This document shows positions 21,371 through 31,448 of a stretch of 64,000 nt of DNA, in pieces (within the stretch, counting starts at the first letter, position 1; each line of letters begins with the position of its first letter). A model generated the notes under the pieces. That model ran no database searches, was not told where the DNA came from, and was given only the letters and a program-made list of their open reading frames with translations. Location of the stretch: positions 7,214,514-7,278,513 of the forward strand of contig NC_133476.1 of the NCBI RefSeq assembly GCF_025370935.1, written 5' to 3'. This DNA is from Choristoneura fumiferana (lineage: Eukaryota > Arthropoda > Insecta > Lepidoptera > Tortricidae). The translations under genes and the position numbers were made by a program.

Positions 21371-23725
21371 ATGAAGACCTTAGTTGTGCTATCTGCTCTG
21401 GCGGCAATCGCCATAGCAGGCCCGACCATCCCGATCGACGAAACAACCGACTTCGATGTCACCAAAATCGGGAAACGGTCACCGACCCTGCACAAGGGTT
21501 ACGGTCATATCGTCGCGCCCATCCACCCCGTGCCCGTGGTCCACCACACCTACGTGCAGCCCGTGATACCGCACCACCTTGGACTGAAGAAGCCGCTGAT
21601 CTTCAATCATCATCACGGACACCTTGGACACCATGGACACGTATTCCGTAGCGAAGACGAAGAAGTCGAAGCCCATTCAGCTGAATCCAAGGAAACTAAG
21701 AACAAGTGTATGAAGGAGATGGAAGCCAAGTGTGATGATGAAATCATTGCTAAGTCCAGCGAGCTCACTGACGGCGTCCAAATAGACGACAGCGAGGATG
21801 ACATATCAGAGAGTGAAGTAGCACAGAGCTTGCAAATGGCTAAAGAAGCTGTTAACGCCTTGCAAAAGAAGCTGCAAAGAGCTGAACAGAATTCAAGAAT
21901 GACTCAATGGAAACAAGGTGATTTTGAATCTGACGTCAAATTGCAGAGAGAGGTTGAGACCGCTAAACAAGCTCTGGATCAAATGCAACTTAACTTCGGA
22001 AACTTGGAATCAATGAACGTGCAAATGCACGCAAGCGCATTCAAGGAAGCAGATGTGCCAAAAACACATTTGGAGTTAACCAAGTCAGAGGAGGAAAGAA
22101 TAGCTCAATGGAAAGATGCCATTGAAAATATCGAGATGAACGTAGAATTGGTAAAGAATATAGAAGACAGTTTTCAAAACACACAGCACATCGAAATGAA
22201 ATCTGCTGCTCTTGAAAACAGTTCATTCCACAAACAGGCGAGGAGTGAAAATCAACCATCATCTCTTGCTGTTGCAACACATGCAGAACAGAGTGGTTTC
22301 AGCAAAGATGCCACTGAAATGAGAATAGACGGCAAATCGGCAGATAGTACATCTAGCTGGAAGGCACATGGAAAGTCCGCTAACATCGAGTCATCTAATT
22401 TAAAAACTGACTTGGAATCATCAGCTTCGACATTGAGTGAATCAACCGCAGCTCTTCACAGCACAAATGAGCATAAAGAGCAATCTGTGAGAAATGAGCA
22501 AGGTCAATCGTTTGGAAGAAGACAAAAGGAAATTCATAGCGGTCAAGGCAGCCACGGATTAGTTCAATCACAAACAAATCTTGGCATTTCTCACAATCAA
22601 CATCAACTATCATCTTCTCAGAATCATCAGCAATTATCATCTTCTCACAATCATAATCAGTTATCTTCTTCTCACAACGCGAGGCAGCTGGCTCTTGGTC
22701 ACGGAAATATTCAAAATTTCAAAGATGATCATTCCATGATTGCGACTGAAGCCAAAATGGGTGACAAACAGATGTCCTCTCAATTGGTTAAAACGACAAA
22801 ATCAAGCGAAGGCTCAGAACTTAATGTGGATCATGAAAAGATTGGTCCTACTATCGATACCACTAATTTGATGAAATCCGCTGATCACCAAATTCAAGCC
22901 AAAGTAATTGATAATTCCGAAAACCTAGAAAAAAGTTCATTAAAAAATGAAGCATCTAAATTTGAGAACTCTACTTTGAAACACGAGGAAATAGAAGCCA
23001 AGAGCTCTCACTTCGACAACTCCGAAGCAAGCAGAATTCCGTCCATCGATACTTCGCTAAGCTCCAATGATCAAGGTAAAAGTGCCGAACATGAAAAGTT
23101 GATGAAGTTATCTGATCAAATGGTTGGTCAAAGTCAACAGTCTGAAGTGGCTGCTGCGCTGCAGCATATGCCGTCTGGTCAGTTGGAGAAATCAAAACAG
23201 TTGCACTCATTCAGTGTTCACGGCAAGTCAGCAGATGGTGTAAGTGACAGTGCCTCCTTGCAGATTAGTCCCAATGGATTGCACTCTGGTTTCAAGTCAT
23301 CCCTGGATGTGCCGAAATCTAAGTCATGGAAGGATGCCTCGTTTCATGCTTCATCAAGAGGAGCATACGGATCTGGCTTGTCATTAGGCGGTGGTTACGG
23401 AGCTAGTAGTTACGGTGCTAGTGGTTATGGGGCTGGTGCCACCTCCGGTGCAGGTGCAGTAGGTGTGTTCCCGAATGCCCATGTGGGTAATTGTGCCATC
23501 CCTCTGCTGCTGAGCTGCTCACCCAACGTAGCAGCCGGTCATCTGGCTAAATCTCACTCTTCATACTCCGCGCCAAGCTACGCGTCACAGAGTTACCGCA
23601 ACACCGAAACCACAAACACGCATTCAAAGCGGGACATCACGAAAATCGGCAGTCCAACCAAAGTGAAGCGGACACCTATCAGGAACTTAAAACAAAAATC
23701 TATTTTGATTACTGATAGGCTGTAA
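21371..23725 (+). CDS. Large vitelline membrane protein, VMP90-like, 784 aa (VM gene 3)
   Basis: A large eggshell protein sharing the VM core with its small neighbours. Order: signal peptide (MKTLVVLSALAAIAIA); dibasic GKR at 34-36 within DVTKIGKRSPT; His-rich segment 40-93; acidic segment with two Cys (94-150); charged, heptad-like, probably coiled-coil region (about 150-270); long Ser/Glu/Lys-rich region. Three imperfect repeats of the form SSSxNHxQL lie near 405-440, and a Gly/Tyr-rich GYGASSYGAS block near 664-695. The VM core is at about 696-730 (GAVGVFPNAHVGNC, then IPLLLSCSPN and AGHLAKS). The C-terminus has more dibasic sites (HSKRDITKIG, KVKRTP). Length fits the roughly 90-kDa class known from silkworm as VMP90; that identity is from family knowledge, not a search. 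Single exon; TATA box and poly(A) signal present. Confidence 0.88.
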   Translation: MKTLVVLSALAAIAIAGPTIPIDETTDFDVTKIGKRSPTLHKGYGHIVAPIHPVPVVHHTYVQPVIPHHLGLKKPLIFNHHHGHLGHHGHVFRSEDEEVEAHSAESKETKNKCMKEMEAKCDDEIIAKSSELTDGVQIDDSEDDISESEVAQSLQMAKEAVNALQKKLQRAEQNSRMTQWKQGDFESDVKLQREVETAKQALDQMQLNFGNLESMNVQMHASAFKEADVPKTHLELTKSEEERIAQWKDAIENIEMNVELVKNIEDSFQNTQHIEMKSAALENSSFHKQARSENQPSSLAVATHAEQSGFSKDATEMRIDGKSADSTSSWKAHGKSANIESSNLKTDLESSASTLSESTAALHSTNEHKEQSVRNEQGQSFGRRQKEIHSGQGSHGLVQSQTNLGISHNQHQLSSSQNHQQLSSSHNHNQLSSSHNARQLALGHGNIQNFKDDHSMIATEAKMGDKQMSSQLVKTTKSSEGSELNVDHEKIGPTIDTTNLMKSADHQIQAKVIDNSENLEKSSLKNEASKFENSTLKHEEIEAKSSHFDNSEASRIPSIDTSLSSNDQGKSAEHEKLMKLSDQMVGQSQQSEVAAALQHMPSGQLEKSKQLHSFSVHGKSADGVSDSASLQISPNGLHSGFKSSLDVPKSKSWKDASFHASSRGAYGSGLSLGGGYGASSYGASGYGAGATSGAGAVGVFPNAHVGNCAIPLLLSCSPNVAAGHLAKSHSSYSAPSYASQSYRNTETTNTHSKRDITKIGSPTKVKRTPIRNLKQKSILITDRL

Positions 23726-23874
23726 CGAGGGAGATAAAAAATATCTTGGTATCAACAAGTGATAACGATAAATGGTTTTGTAATAATTTTCTCTGTAGAG
23801 TAGGCATTTTAGTTACTTAAATTATTTATTTTTTATATGAATCAATCGAAATGTAACAACGATCACAATTAGGC

Positions 23875-23880
23875 AATAAA
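23875..23880 (+). terminator. Poly(A) signal of VM gene 3
   Basis: AATAAA, 150 bp after the stop. Confidence 0.7.
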
Positions 23881-24649
23881 GCTTTTTAAAAATATAAATG
23901 TGATTATTTCTTTAATGAACAAACTGTTCACTATACTTACTAATCAATATCATGCTTAATTAGGTACCTAATTGTTGTGGAATAGCATAAAGATTTCAAA
24001 TAAAATCTCATGAACAAGATAAGTAAAATCTTGAAGTCTACTTTTTACCCGACTGCAAAGAAGCAGGGTTATGTGTTTGACCCGTAGGTATGTACCTATG
24101 TAGGTATGTATGCTAAAAGCTAATAATTAGGCCATCCTAAATATACGGGATGTGGCCGAGCAAAAAATTAAAACATAGATCATACTCGTCAAACTGAACA
24201 ACATTAGTTCAGCGACTTTTAGAAATAATGGAATCTTTGTAGTTTTCTTTTTTCATACAAATTAAATACTGCTATCAATGTAGGTACGCCATCCTAGAAC
24301 ACAACTGACGCCGTGTTTACATTGCTTCTTCAAATAAACTTAAACGTGTAATAAAAATTAAAAAATATATTTTTTAAAAGTCGCTGAACTAATGATGAAT
24401 GTGTGACAGGCCACACCCGGTATATGGGTCATAATAGTTTTAATCTACCGTTTTCACAGAAATGTCAAAAAAGTGTGAAATCTATATATATAAAAATAAA
24501 AATCACTAAAACTCCCGCTGAAACTCGAGAACGGCTGGACCGATTTGGCTAATTTTTGTTTTGAATTATTTGTGGAAGTCCAGGGAAGGTTTAAAAGGTG
24601 AGTAAATATGAAGAAAACAATGAGGCAGTAGGTACGAAGTTTGCCGGGT

Positions 24650-24905
24650 CAGCTAGTAAAACAATAAATTTAAAAAATAAAAAAATCCGACTTCCTTAAA
24701 AAATACTATCAAGAAGAAAACAAGTCTAGTGGGCTAGAACTCTGTTAAGTAGCTAACTTAAAGTTCAACAGTCGGGACCCATTCAAATCAAAAATGACCA
24801 GCTCAAAAATTCTTCGTAAGTACCTAATGGGTCGCGACTGTTGAACTTTGAGTACTTGTTTTCTTATTTTTTATTTTTTAAGGCCGTCGGGTTTTTTGAT
24901 TGTCT
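24650..24905. repeat. Foldback element related to the 12581 hairpin class
   Basis: 'gttcaacagtcgggacccatt' near 24765 and 'aatgggtcgcgactgttgaac' near 24825 are inverted. Outer 'gaagaaaacaag' and 'cttgttttcttat' extend the symmetry. It has the same poly-A/T-framed layout as 12500-12815. Confidence 0.65.
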
Positions 24906-25059
24906 TTTTGCACGCTAATTAGATGTAGGTAACCCAATATTTTTTTTTTCAATAGGTAATATGTAATAGTTAGCTAAAGGTACAGTTTAAAGTTAGAGGT
25001 AGGTACCTAATTACGTGTTATTCTCGTTGCTAATATATACTTACAATTTAAAACCCACA

Positions 25060-25410
25060 AACTGAGACATGGATGCACAGAAAAACCAGAAAAAGAGACC
25101 AGCTCTGGGAATCGAACCCAGGTCCTCAGCAATCCGTGCTGCGTGCTATAACCCCTACAACACCACTGGACAGGAATGTAGACACGAATTTTTCCTATGC
25201 ATTACATATCTCAGGTTGCTTTTTATCTACTACGCTACTTAAGCAGCAGCACTAGCGACATCTATGTTCCGCTCTCATCGAGAGACGTCACATTCTTTCG
25301 GAAGTAACCGCTCACCCAGACAAGATTGCTGAGAACCTGGGTTCGATTCCCAGCGCTGGTCTCTTTTTCTGGTTTTTCTGTGCATCCATGTCTCAGTTTG
25401 TATATTCGAT
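25060..25410. repeat. Head-to-head pair of family C SINE copies
   Basis: A reverse copy (25060-25240) and a forward partial copy (25325-25410) of the same tRNA-derived SINE. Both contain the B-box region (ggttcgattccca) and the 'cagaaaaaccagaaaaagag' flank in opposite orientation, with about 85 bp of unrelated sequence between. The pair ends about 145 bp before the TATA box of VM gene 4. Confidence 0.7.
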
Positions 25411-25555
25411 ATGGTTTCACGGGATACCCGTAAAACTAACAAAATTTGGAGTTGAAATAAAAAATACAAAAATACTCCAAAAAAATCAATGATAATTTAA
25501 AACCCGTCACATAAACATTCTTTCGAAAGAAAATTTTGCATTAAGTTTGTTGACA

Positions 25556-25563
25556 TATATAAA
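25556..25563 (+). promoter_or_regulatory. TATA box of VM gene 4
   Basis: TATATAAA, 130 bp upstream of the first in-frame ATG. The predicted leader is about twice as long as in the other three VM genes. Confidence 0.6.
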
Positions 25564-25685
25564 TTCCTTACTTAAAATTACATTGCAACATCATACAACA
25601 AATCAGGCATAAGACGATTGTGCTAAATAAAGTAATTGGAGGAGTTGAGTGTCATTTATCGGCGGTGTATACAGTAAATAAGTTC

Positions 25686-26654
25686 ATGAACATAAACCAG
25701 CTCACAATAATGCAGTGTGAAATAATGTTGCTACTTTGTACAACATTTGGACTGGTTAAGAATTTTCCGATTCAAGTACTCGAATACGTTGATCCAGCTA
25801 CGGGTGATCTAGAGGTGTTTGAAATAGTCAATGAACCAGACTATGTGGATTTTGAACACAAACAAGTTAAGAAATCGATATTAAATCCGTGTGTACAGTC
25901 CCAAAATGGTGAAGTGATGTGTTTCTTTCAAGATCAGGAACGTAGATCTCAATTCGAGGAAAACCTAAAGTTGTCAAATTTACCACACGCTGAAGAAAAT
26001 TTTGGAACTATTGATCAATCACAGTGGAACAATCAAAGGCCAGACTACGATCAAAATATGCAAAACTCGGGAATGACCTTTGAAGAATATCCTTTCTTTA
26101 ATCCGAGTCCAATAAGTTTTAATCCGAGTTATCCAAGTCCTGTATCAAATTATAATACACGTATCCACGGATTGGCACCTTCTGAAGATAGTGCACAGAT
26201 ATTCAATAGTAACATTTATCAATCTCAAGATATGCTGCCTTTGAATCTTCGGTTGGCGAGAAGGACGTCCAACTACGATGAGTTTTTGGCGCAGTTGGCT
26301 CACGACGCTATGATAAACAACATTCTGCCCACTATGCCTTACGTGAGGACTTCTGAAGGTTACCAAGTGCCTTATGGATCACGACAAGCTATAGCGCTGT
26401 ATCCGCGTGCTGGAATCCAAAGCTGTGCCCAACCGATTCTGCTCGGATGTTCTCCATCCATCTTTCAGGGCAGCTTAGTACCTCGGTCACATTCAACTGG
26501 TCATCAATATTTTGTAGATCAAGCGCCGCTTCAGTATGACTCTGGTCATGTAACAAACTATAAACACGGATACGATAAAGTTAAACCAACAGCTATCCTG
26601 CCTAATCAAGATTATCGTAAATTAACTACTTTGGTTTCGGACAGGAAAATATAA
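25686..26654 (+). CDS. Divergent VM-domain eggshell protein, about 322 aa (VM gene 4)
   Basis: Fourth member of the cluster, clearly related but diverged. From ATG 25686 it gives a hydrophobic leader (LTIMQCEIMLLLCTTFGLV). A second in-frame ATG at 25710 gives an equally good signal peptide and 314 aa; I keep the longer form but cannot decide. The mature part is acidic and Asn/Gln/Pro/Tyr-rich (FNPSPISFNPSYPSP), without the Gly/Tyr or His-rich blocks of the others. The VM core is at about residues 236-265 and reads YPRAGIQSCAQPILLGCSPS then FQGSLV. Both Cys, the P-I-L-L spine and CSP are kept, but the AGHL end is replaced by QGSL. Single exon, same strand, TATA box and ATTAAA signal present. 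Probably a specialised eggshell protein. Confidence 0.82.
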   Translation: MNINQLTIMQCEIMLLLCTTFGLVKNFPIQVLEYVDPATGDLEVFEIVNEPDYVDFEHKQVKKSILNPCVQSQNGEVMCFFQDQERRSQFEENLKLSNLPHAEENFGTIDQSQWNNQRPDYDQNMQNSGMTFEEYPFFNPSPISFNPSYPSPVSNYNTRIHGLAPSEDSAQIFNSNIYQSQDMLPLNLRLARRTSNYDEFLAQLAHDAMINNILPTMPYVRTSEGYQVPYGSRQAIALYPRAGIQSCAQPILLGCSPSIFQGSLVPRSHSTGHQYFVDQAPLQYDSGHVTNYKHGYDKVKPTAILPNQDYRKLTTLVSDRKI

Positions 26655-26763
26655 ATTTTAAATACCTATTCAAGTTGCTATGTATAAAAAATAATTAGGA
26701 ATCAGTGTAACACGTATCTTAAGTATTTCATAATGTCTAGTTAGCCAGTGTTTGTGTTTATTC

Positions 26764-26769
26764 ATTAAA
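26764..26769 (+). terminator. Poly(A) signal (ATTAAA) of VM gene 4
   Basis: ATTAAA variant signal, 109 bp after the stop. Confidence 0.55.
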
Positions 26770-26853
26770 GTAAGATAATTATTTTGTTTAATTTTAATGA
26801 AATTTATTTTACCCAAAAACAAGATGATGCATTCCACGCTCATTCTCTAGGCA

Positions 26854-26971
26854 GCAGGGCTACTACAAAACTCGAAGTTCGTGTCGTGCGGTCCCTCTGA
26901 CACTTATACTATTTAATACAAGAGCGACAAGAACGGTACGATACGAACTTCATGTTTCGTAGTAGCCCTGC
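26854..26971. repeat. 118-bp MITE, GCAGGGCTACTAC termini
   Basis: Left GCAGGGCTACTAC (26854) and right GTAGTAGCCCTGC (to 26971) are exact inverted repeats. Further inside are 'gaagttcgtgtcgt' and 'acgatacgaactt'. It is related to 1545-1685. 26972-28289 is otherwise without a supportable gene. Confidence 0.75.
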
Positions 26972-28289
26972 AGATGTTGTGCCTGAGGACCGAAGTCCCG
27001 AAGAAAGAGCGTCGGAGGCTGTTTTTATGTGTCCAAGTGGAGAAACTTCGATAGTGCCGATGCAGGATGTTGCAGTTGTTTTGTGTCACAACTAGTTTTT
27101 TACAAGCTTTTATTTAGCTTCACCTGTCCCGTTGTCTACCTGCCTGTAGTCAAATCTTGCAAGTTAAATTCGACCAACTTCCAGTAGTTGGATTGAGTTG
27201 TAATTTGGCATACTTATGTAAATTACGTGACAATACAATAATCTGGTAGTGACATACTGGCAGTCCGCAGGACGGAACTCTTCAACGGTTAATAGTATCG
27301 ACTTGAAATTTGGTATGCAAATGTAGTTTGGGTGACAATGCAAGTACAGTCAACAAAAAGTACAATCAGAAAAAATCTTGTATTAAAAATTATTTTTTTA
27401 CCAAAAACTTATTTTTATGTAACAGCAGGCAAACGTGCAGACGGTTCACCTGATGTTAAGTGATTGACAAGATGGCGCTAGCAGTCGCTACACTATCTTT
27501 ACTTTTCTTTACAAATTTTACTCTTAGCATTATCTCGTAGCGTCAATTGTACCAAGTTACTATAAAGGTCTCTACCCACTACACCGTATCATGCCATGAC
27601 CGTAATAGGAACGTGCCAGAAATGTTTACTTAATGTTTAGTTGTAAGTACTTTTACTGTAAAACAAAAAGATAAAGCTATCTTAATGGTCTCTTTAAATA
27701 ATGAAAAAAATATATAATTGTTCTTATATCGCTAGTAATAAATTAAATATCGTTTTCAGATCAAAATGAGTATTATTTTGAAGACCGGTTTTGTGAGTAT
27801 CACTCAATATAAAATTTCAACCACAAACCGTTTCATAAGGAAAATTGTTGGTATTTGCTGGACATGTCCGGGATGTAGAGGAATTAAGAACAAAACAGGG
27901 ACAGTGTTCAATAATTCAAGCTCGCATCATAATAACACAAACATCTATTACTAAAATTAGGTAGTTAAGTCTAAACAAATTGCTTTGTAAATGACAGATT
28001 CATATGAGTATGACAGATGACCGAGCCTACATTATTTCTACTTTTGGCCACTATGAGCGCTGCGATAGATTTCATTACCCCCACCTAGTACTTCGCACCC
28101 AGCGAATAGTCTCATACTTTTCAATTCAAAGAATATATTATTGCCTGACACGTAGCAATTACGGTCATGGTATGATACGGTGTAATGGGTAGACACCTTA
28201 ACCATAACCAATGTCCAATCAGTCAGTAAATCCCAACATTGAATGACCAAACCAATTTAGAATTTATTTAGGTTAACCCTTCAGGATTT

Positions 28290-28480
28290 AAATTCAAATT
28301 CAAATCATTTATTCAGTAAATAGGCCGCAATGGGCACATTTACACGTCATTTTTTAAACTACCAGTACCAGGTCTTTCGGAAAAACATCATTGCCAAGAA
28401 GAATGCGCCGCAAGTAACTTAGCAGTCATTTTTTCAAAATAAAATAATTACAAAGAAAATACTTAAAAACTACAGTATAA
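28290..28480 (-). repeat. Family E retroelement 3-prime remnant
   Basis: Same sequence as 19575-19770 ('tcaaatcatttattcagta', 'ataggccgcaatgggcac', 'gaagaatgcgccgcaag'). It ends about 65 bp before the orphan exon at 28545. Confidence 0.65.
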
Positions 28481-28544
28481 AATTAAGGAAAAAGTTACAA
28501 AAAAGAACAATTTGAAAATTGTATGTTTCCCTGTTTGTCGGCAG

Positions 28545-28660
28545 ATGCCACATCGTGTCCAAAAGGAGAGGTTATGGGTTACAACCTGCAGTGTGTGCGG
28601 CGCGGGCGCTTCGGCCATGCCAACCGATCTTTTTGGGAGACGTATGTCAACCCCGACTAG
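28545..28660 (+). CDS. Terminal exon of a small secreted-peptide gene, first exon not found
   Basis: A good acceptor (tttgtcggcag) precedes an open frame with markedly GC-rich codons in an AT-rich setting, ending at TAG 28658-28660. It enters in phase needing one base from the previous exon. The product ends in about 38 residues: DATSCPKGEVMGYNLQC, then VRRGRFGHANRS and a short tail. The two Cys are 12 apart (C-x2-G-x8-C), the same spacing as the peptide encoded at 32059-32190. No matching signal-peptide exon is obvious in the preceding 2 kb; a family E retroelement sits directly upstream and may have displaced it. This is either the last exon of a gene whose first exon I missed or a remnant. 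Function unknown. Confidence 0.5.
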
Positions 28661-29084
28661 AACTTTCAGTTACAACCTCATTAAATACTTCGTGACATTT
28701 GAAAGTTTCTGAAATTTTTATTCACCCAACGAACTCACTAAAGGTACTGTTACACATGTTCGTTACTAGCATGCTAATAATAAGCATGCTTATGAGCGTG
28801 CGTCTCTCAGTCAGAGATGTAGGCTATTATCCATATCCAACTTTAACATGTATACCTATACACTCTATTCTGCGATATGGCGTGACACTGTGGGGTGATC
28901 TTCTGATGTGGATGTCATTCTTTTATTGTAAAGAAAATGCATAAGAGCTATATTTGAACTCAGACAGACAGATTCCTGCAGACCTATTTTCGATGCATGC
29001 ATATTTTTATTTTGCGATGTCACGCTAAGGAAATGTATTAAAAAACCTATACGACCTCAATATCGCAACAAATATGTACCGATG

Positions 29085-29240
29085 GCGAAATTGTCGCTTG
29101 TAGCAAACAGTTATATCCATCCATACTATGTGTGTTTGTCCGTCTTTCACGCCGTAACGGAGCGACGAATCGACGTGATTCTTGGAATAGAGATAGTTTA
29201 TGGGTCCGAGAGTGACATAGGCTACTTTTTATCCCGGAAA
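29085..29240 (+). repeat. Fragment of the 4341-type LINE remnant
   Basis: Shares 'gagatagtttatgggtccg' and 'gagtgacataggctactttt' with 4425-4470. The frame open across it is not a gene. 28661-29084 has no feature. Confidence 0.5.
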
Positions 29241-29587
29241 AATGTACGTGTATACCATCATCAATTCAGTAGATTTAAGATATTGTTAAAAAACTGGCTG
29301 GTTGAAAAGTGTTTCTATAGTGTACAGGATTTTCTAAACTATAAAATAATTAGATTTAGTTTTTATTTTGTTCCATTTCGCATGCCTTATCTGGTAAATT
29401 TTAGTGAAACTCAATGTAATTTATGTTATCTTTTTGTACGTGAAATCAAGTGAAATTAATTCATTTGGATTTGAATTTTTAACTGGTAAGGCCGTTTCAC
29501 CACCACCGTCGTCAACCGTTCGTCACCAAGAGTGAGATGACAGCGAAGCGAAGTAGAGATATAGTTACTTTACTCTAAGCCTAAACA

Positions 29588-29588
29588 C

Positions 29589-29619
<31 letters not shown>

Positions 29620-29685
29620 GTGCGTGTGTGCGTGTATGTGTACGAGCGTGTGAGTGCGTGCGTGTGTGTGCTTGTGTGTGTGTGT
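29588..29685. repeat. (TG)n microsatellite, interrupted
   Basis: About 98 bp of TG/CG dinucleotides with occasional interruptions. 29686-30600 holds no recognisable gene. Confidence 0.9.
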
Positions 29686-30654
29686 AGCTAAATTCAGCGC
29701 GCAGAAAGGCTCCTAGATAGGAGGTTTTCAGTCTCGTCATAACCCATCTTACTTAACCATATCCATACTTACTCACTATCTTATATACTTAGATCTTTCA
29801 ATTATACTTGATATCAAGTGTTCTGAAAATAATTCTCGATTAAATCGGTAGGTACATTGTTTCCAGACAACAAGACGGTACAAAGTGCCAAGTAAAACAA
29901 AATGATTCGAGAAATAACTATACGATAAGTCTAGTAACAAAGTAGCGATACGAATTTGACACTCGGGAATCTTTTCACTATGCAGTTAGATAATGTCGGG
30001 AATCATCATGCCGATTCGCATAAAGCTGAATCTTTTTACGAGAAACACTCCTCTTTGATATAAATATACTTAGGTTATAGACATACGAGTGTTTCAACGA
30101 ATTGCACGTTAAAGCATATCAAACAAATTACCTTGAACCCGGGCTGAAAGTTGTTTACTATCCGATTGTTAAATGGATGGAAAACTGCGTATTTTAATTC
30201 TAGGAATAATATAATTCTAAGTAGACTTTATCACAATTATTGTGTAAAAATATAGGTAGGTACTTAAACAAATTATCGTAAACAAAATGCATGAGGCGAC
30301 ACTCGATACACAAAGTATACCAATCAAGAATAATCTGCATGAAGTATCTATATCTTCAGGTTTAAGTATTTATTGATTGAATGGAAAGTTTGGTCGATGG
30401 ACCAATTTCAAATTTCCATTCATTATTATGTTCTTAAAAATCGTATGTATTGTTTAGGCAATTTTGCGTAACCTCAGCTTGGACTTCCTCTAAACTTCTA
30501 AACCTTAATTTAAGTATGCGCGTGGGTTAGAATAATGTTTTTTATTAGTGGAGTTTCGCACGATTTCGGGTTTTCACTTCTTACAAAATAAAATATATAG
30601 GTACAGTCGATCATGAACATGTGAGCAAAAATTTGTTCAAAAACATATGAACAC

Positions 30655-30861
30655 TAAGATTGTTTTTTTGGAATCTTTTTGTATTTTTTACAAGCTGAGA
30701 TATGAGGTGCATAGGAGAAATTCGTGTCTGTATCGTTGTCCAGCGGTGGTGTAGCGGTATAGCACACGGCACGGAATGTCGAGGACCTGGGTTCGATTCC
30801 CAGCGCTGGCCTTATTTTTCTGGTTTTTCTGTGCATCTATATTTCAGTTTGTATTTTCGAT
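30655..30861 (+). mobile_element. tRNA-derived SINE (family C), complete, with 12-bp target duplication
   Basis: Flanked by the direct repeat ACATATGAACAC at 30643-30654 and 30862-30873. The tRNA-like part is at about 30737-30810, with a box A-like 'tggtgtagcggtatagc' and a B-box in GGTTCGATTCCCAGCGCTGG. It has inserted into an older inverted-repeat element (about 30603-30975) whose arms include 'tgagcaaaaattt' and 'aaatttttgctca'. Confidence 0.8.
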
Positions 30862-31344
30862 ACATATGAACACGCTTCTACGCCGTTAACAATAGAGTCG
30901 TGTTCAGATATTTTTGATAAAATTTTTGCTCACCAGTACCAGAGCTCATGAACCTTACGACTTTATCTTGTCATAGATTACACGAATGGTCAGTGGAACT
31001 TACCTCCGTATCGTATTTAACTAACGCATGGTACTGTTTCCTTTCCATAAAAACCACAGTCTCTGACGTAAGTATTGCTTGAAAATCCCAAATACGCAGA
31101 CAGCTTTGCGTCAAAACGTCCTGTGTCAACAGTCTGCTTGGCACCTGGGAGAGATCGCCCCACCAACTGTACAGTTTCTGGGGGGCGCCACTGTGTTCAA
31201 AAGCTGATATAAAAGTATTGAATTTAGTTAGTTCAAGCTTTATCCACCTGAACGAATAAGTATGTCACATTTATTGAACCTACTGAGAAAATGACTGACG
31301 TATGGCGGAGTGGCGTAAGTACTACAGTTGAGATAACGCCACAC

Positions 31345-31352
31345 TATTTAAA
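31345..31352 (+). promoter_or_regulatory. TATA-like box of the small peptide gene
   Basis: TATTTAAA, about 100 bp before the start codon. Confidence 0.4.
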
Positions 31353-31448
31353 AGGACTCCCGTAATAATGAAAATTCATAAACAAATGTAACGGGTGATA
31401 GTACACACGTCCTTTTATAATAAATAGAGCTTAAAAAAATAAACAACA

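Noticed and set aside
27766..27954. 62-codon + strand frame with Cys-Pro-Gly-Cys as a small gene or first exon of the orphan peptide
   Set aside because: No signal peptide and ordinary AT-rich codon use. The splice phase to 28545 could not be made convincing.
30737..30810. Functional tRNA gene
   Set aside because: A- and B-box-like motifs are present, but no proper cloverleaf or anticodon arm is evident. The sequence is part of a repeated SINE with target duplications. The same holds for 36166-36240 and 2820-2880.
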